Origin: Oryzias latipes
Lineage: Eukaryota; Chordata; Actinopteri; Beloniformes; Adrianichthyidae
NCBI RefSeq assembly: GCF_002234675.1
Contig: NC_019875.2
Span: 23,120,299-23,184,298, forward strand
Direction: 5' to 3'
DNA length: 64,000 nt
The first letter of the stretch is position 1; each line of letters begins with the position of its first letter. This document shows positions 61,001-64,000 of this stretch, piece by piece. The notes beneath the pieces are model-generated. The model worked only from the letters and a program-made list of their open reading frames with translations. It was not told the origin of the DNA and searched no databases. A program made the position numbers and the translations under genes.

Positions 61001-61160
61001 CCCTGTCCCAAGTTGCTTGGTGGGAGTTTTGTCCAAGTGGCTGAACCTGGTGACTGCAGGAAGGCCTGCAGCGGTTCTCAAAGGATCCAGAGATCATCTG
61101 GATGGGCTTCTGTCGTTCTAGTTTTCCAAAAGAAAAAGGTCGGTCCATCACCACAGACAT
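58069..61160 (-). CDS. Phospholipid scramblase-like gene, frame disrupted
   Basis: Minus-strand exons: 61169-60838 (ATG 61160), 60725-60667, 60586-60394, 59401-59289, 59208-59109 and last 58122-58069. The text follows the PLSCR family: SRSQLFAAVE, CCGPARACSLQ, FESPLRVDACCLGSCLMEI, then GTVGQRWSMFTPLLEM, IGSIWKKWPGF, and NHMVFEM before the stop. Scramblases move phospholipids between membrane leaflets or act in nuclear and antiviral roles. Exon 4 is 113 nt where the splice phases require 112. One extra base near 59300-59310 breaks the frame between GRCF and NQEFQ. The penultimate exon is not certain; the best candidate, at 58437-58375 with MKAF, abuts a MITE at 58172-58374. The N-terminal 108 residues show no known domain. 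This is either a decaying gene, a sequence error, or an unusual splice form. Repeat copy 6 lies in intron 3. Confidence 0.7.
58172..58374 (-). mobile_element. piggyBac-like MITE, copy A
   Basis: Ends TAACCCTTGTGCTATC and GATAGCACAAGGGTTA are inverted, with TTAA at the right border (58371-58374), as in piggyBac-type non-autonomous elements. Interior text (TGGGTCATCTAGACCCACTA, ATTTGTGATCTTCACTGG) is shared with copies B and C in the opposite orientation. It sits between the last scramblase exon and the penultimate-exon candidate. Confidence 0.78.
58475..58556 (+). mobile_element. tRNA-derived SINE fragment
   Basis: AGTGGCCTTGTGGTAGAGTA, then CTGCCCAGAGACTGGAAGG and GGTTCAACTCC, shows the A-box and B-box layout of a tRNA-derived SINE head frequent in fish. 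Only about 80 bp is present, with no tail. Confidence 0.55.
58557..58733 (+). mobile_element. piggyBac-like MITE, copy B (right end missing)
   Basis: Begins with TTAACCCTTGTGCTATC at 58557. The interior matches copies A and C, but it stops at CCAACTCCCAATG, where copy C begins. Copy C probably inserted at or near the TTAA of copy B's end, or the pair arose by a head-to-tail event. Confidence 0.75.
58734..58936 (+). mobile_element. piggyBac-like MITE, copy C (complete)
   Basis: Runs from TTAACCCTTGTGCTATC at 58734 to GATAGCACAAGGGTTAA at 58936, bounded by TTAA on both sides, about 203 bp in total, with no coding capacity. It is the best-preserved of the three copies. Confidence 0.82.
59878..60258 (+). 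mobile_element. GACCCACTC-family element, copy 6, in scramblase intron 3
   Basis: Left end GACCCACTCCAATCATCC at 59878, followed by the family interior (TTCTTAGCCAAAATAA, TTTTCTAGGACATAG, GATCCACAA). It lacks part of the centre and the right inverted end. It lies within intron 3 of the scramblase-like gene (59402-60393). Confidence 0.72.
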
Positions 61161-61169
61161 TACGTTGAA

Positions 61170-64000
61170 CTGAAACAAAATCAGCAAGATTTAAGACACA
61201 ATTTTAAAAATTGTATTTGAACATTTTGCATTTAATTGTTGAAACAGAAGCTTTTCAAAATTCTGGGAAATAGGATCAACAAGACCTTTAACAAATTTAA
61301 CCAGAAAGTGGAAACTTGGAGAATCTTTTGGGCAGACATTACTCAATAAGAAGATTACAAATGCATCAAAAAACGGATTGGAACAGAACTCTTCTTATGT
61401 TCTCATGTTGTTTTAATCAATGTTTCACTGAAACATCACATTTTCAAAAGAGTCAAAAGTTCTTCTTTTTGCAGCTGTTCCACATTTTACATCACAGTAG
61501 TACCACAAAGTCTCTTGCTTAGCTTCAGATCATCTGATCATACGTCTGGAGAAATCTGGCAAATTTTCAGGTCGAGTTGAGCTTCAGCTTTTTCTCTATC
61601 TCTGTGTGACTCTTCACGTTGGCTTTTGTGAGTTTTAAGTTTTCCACGACCACCCTGTTTCACCCCACTGTCGTCTCTAACCAACCCAGCCGGATCTGCT
61701 CTTTGTTGAGCCGTGTAATTGAAGTCCTGCTTCCTCAGGTGATGGTGAGGATATCCGTGCAGGGCTTTATTTTAACCCAAAAAGATGGCACAGGATGAAA
61801 TAAACTGCTCTGATTAATCCCAGATAACGTAAAACTGTAAAGTTATTTAATTGACAAAGAATTTTATTTGAAGTTTATTTGTGAGTGAAAACTCATGTTC
61901 CACTAAACCATCAATCCACAAATTCTTTATCACAACCAAAAAAATCAGTTTTAACTTCTTTAAAAATGACTGTTGCTGTCTGTTTGAACAGACAACAGAT
62001 GTTTCAAACCTGTTCCTTTCCAGTCAGTAGGAAAGGTTAAAACATTAGCCAGATGGGTATGAGTTGGGGTGCACAGCAAGGTATAACTTGTTAGGATTTA
62101 AAAGCAAAAGCTATATCAGAACTATCGTTACTATCGTTTCTACCACATTAAGATTATTTATATGTATTTGCCAAAGCTTTTATTTTGAAGGGGAGTAACC
62201 AGAAGGGTTTAAAAAATCTGATTTCTGTTAAAACACAAGACTAAGAAAGTTATTTCAATCCAGGACTGGTTGGGAGTTTATTGACTTCTTGTGAATTTTT
62301 AGCATTGATTAATTGGCTCACATTAGACAATAAACTACGATTTTGGACCTCTGGGTGTTCCTTTTAGCTAAAAACAGCCTCATGAAACCAAATCAAACTA
62401 TTTCAACTGCGTTTGGCAAAATGTTTTCCTGATGTCCATTAAAATAAATATGTCTATTGATATTTATGTATATAGATTCAGATCCTGTTCATGTTGAACT
62501 ACAGTAACACAGCCAATTCATAGAAATGAGTTGGCTGTGTTACTTTTTGGTGTCTGTGAAGGTCAGCTCTATCGTTTGCAGTTAATCCAGATGATGGAAG
62601 TGCTGAAGATGAACAATGAGATGATTAAGAGATGATTAAGGTCAAAGCAGGAGAGATGATGCACGCAACAATGTCCGCTCTTATATAGTATATAGCCCAC
62701 TATTTTTATGGACACACTGGAGTGGCTCTAAGTCTTTTTTTAAATCATGTACTCTAATGTGAGCTTAAAATGTAAGGCCAAACTAATCGGCCTGCATTCT
62801 TTGAACCCTTTTATAATACAATTAAATGCAAATGAACTATTTTATAAACATTTTTGCAATGGGAAACTTTTCTTTTCTTCACATAGAACACAAACATATC
62901 TAAATAAGTTTTTGTGAATTTTATATTTGAGGACCACAAAGCAAATAAAAAACCTCTGTTAAAAAAAACAATTGTCAACATTAAATCTGGGTTCATATAA
63001 AATGTAATGCAGTATAATCCACTATTAAATACTCACTGTAAACTTCAAAATTAAAATAATGTAAACAGGAAAATTGTTGTCGGAAGAACAAACTGTTGTG
63101 GTTTAGATAGCAGAAACAAATAAATCAGCTCCTCTCGTTTGGCCCTTCAGGCTCTGAGGTTCAAGTAGCCACAGGCTGTTGTCATATATTTTACAATGGT
63201 TTATAATCTAGTTAAACCAATCACAATCAAGAAATCGTAGTTCAGAAAGTGCTGTGGGTAGCATTTTATTGATTTTATGACAGGAGCCTGGGGGCCAGTA
63301 GAAAATGTGAATGTTATGGAAGGACTTTGGACATTTATACTTTAGGGTAAAAGTTACTAAAAGTAGTCAAATGTATTTATTGGGGGGGGGGGTAAATGAA
63401 AAAAAGGACAAAGTATACCCAGGAGTACATGTTTCCTGATACAAGAACCACTGTTATGCTGAATATTGTTTAGTGAGCTTTGGTATTGCTATTTAATGGC
63501 AATTATGCCATGAAAGTCAATTAGATCTGCACGACCAGTTATTGAAAGATAAAAAAAGCTGACAAATGGAGCTGATCAGAAAAAGCTGGAGGACTGAAGC
63601 TCAACTAAAAAGTTGATTCCACAAGTGAAAATGCAGAATTAACATCCAAGAAAATCAAGTATTACTCTGTTGTTTTTCTATTTGCCTTTTTTTTTTGTTT
63701 GGAGAACTGCACATTTTCTAAACTCAGTGGTAAAACTCTCTTAATGCATTTATATTTTCTAATAATTTGTTTAAAATATTTCTAATTAAAGTCAACCAAA
63801 GTGCAATTTTATTCACAGAAGTTTATTTGTATGTGCATATATTTACCTTTTCTTTCTTTTTTTTTTTTTTTTTTACAAAAATACAAACACTTTTATTTTT
63901 ACAAATAAATATTGCAAGAATAGCACAAAAAGTATCTGAGCTTCCCAAGAAGCTCAGGTTTTGAAAAAGACAATATCAAATAACTTATTTTGTACAGATT
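61170..64000. other. No gene seen to the right edge
   Basis: Upstream of the scramblase-like first coding exon. A splice acceptor at 61170-61171 implies a non-coding exon further right; the less AT-rich segment at 61560-61760 is a candidate. The remainder is AT-rich with a G run at about 63382-63391 and a T run at about 63858-63874. No complete transposon or RNA gene was recognised. Confidence 0.45.

Noticed and set aside
1-64000. CRISPR arrays, bacterial operons, tRNA or rRNA genes, endogenous retroviruses, Polintons
   Set aside because: No spaced direct repeats, no cloverleaf beyond one SINE head, no rRNA text, and no recognisable LTR pair, capsid or envelope sequence.

Overview
This window is vertebrate nuclear DNA from a bony fish, most likely an advanced (percomorph, perhaps medaka-like) teleost. 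The evidence is short vertebrate-type exons with GT-AG introns, fish-type orthologues of known vertebrate genes, and a repeat load typical of teleosts (hAT, Tc1 and piggyBac-like DNA elements, RTE/L2-type LINE tails, a tRNA-derived SINE piece). The species call is an inference. No prokaryotic, CRISPR or intact viral element was seen.

Layout, left to right. (1) 1-3.3 kb: the first coding exon and 5' end of camsap2 on the minus strand, with its long first intron running off the left edge. (2) 5.1-6.9 kb: the single-exon coding region of ticam1 (TRIF), minus strand. (3) 7-25 kb: no recognisable host coding gene. It holds a hAT element with complete ends, two Tc1-like fossils, copies of a dispersed inverted-repeat family and other repeats. 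(4) 25.4-36.2 kb: a repeat-poor stretch with promoter-like and conserved-looking sequence, ending in the mir-181a/mir-181b cluster on the plus strand. A CpG- and CCAAT-bearing segment near 27 kb is a candidate start of the primary microRNA transcript. (5) 41.7-45.5 kb: two CC chemokine genes head to head, a CCL20-like gene (minus) and a second CC chemokine (plus). (6) 47.9-52.7 kb: capn10 (calpain 10), 12 coding exons, plus. (7) 53.9-58.0 kb: eif4e2 (4EHP), 7 coding exons, plus. (8) 58.07-61.17 kb: a phospholipid scramblase-like gene, minus, convergent with eif4e2. It carries a one-base frame disruption and MITE insertions and may be decaying. (9) 61.2-64 kb: no gene seen.

Two gene sets that lie on different human chromosomes are joined here: camsap2 and mir-181a/b (human 1q32) with ccl20, eif4e2 and capn10 (human 2q36-q37). 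ticam1 and the chemokines are innate immune genes; capn10 and eif4e2 are housekeeping-type genes. No operon-like organisation applies.

The strongest non-obvious content is the mir-181 cluster, whose miR-181b arm has an unusual base, its candidate distant promoter, the damaged scramblase locus, and a six-copy family of short elements with inverted ends beginning GACCCACTC. I did not find a clearly new biological system.
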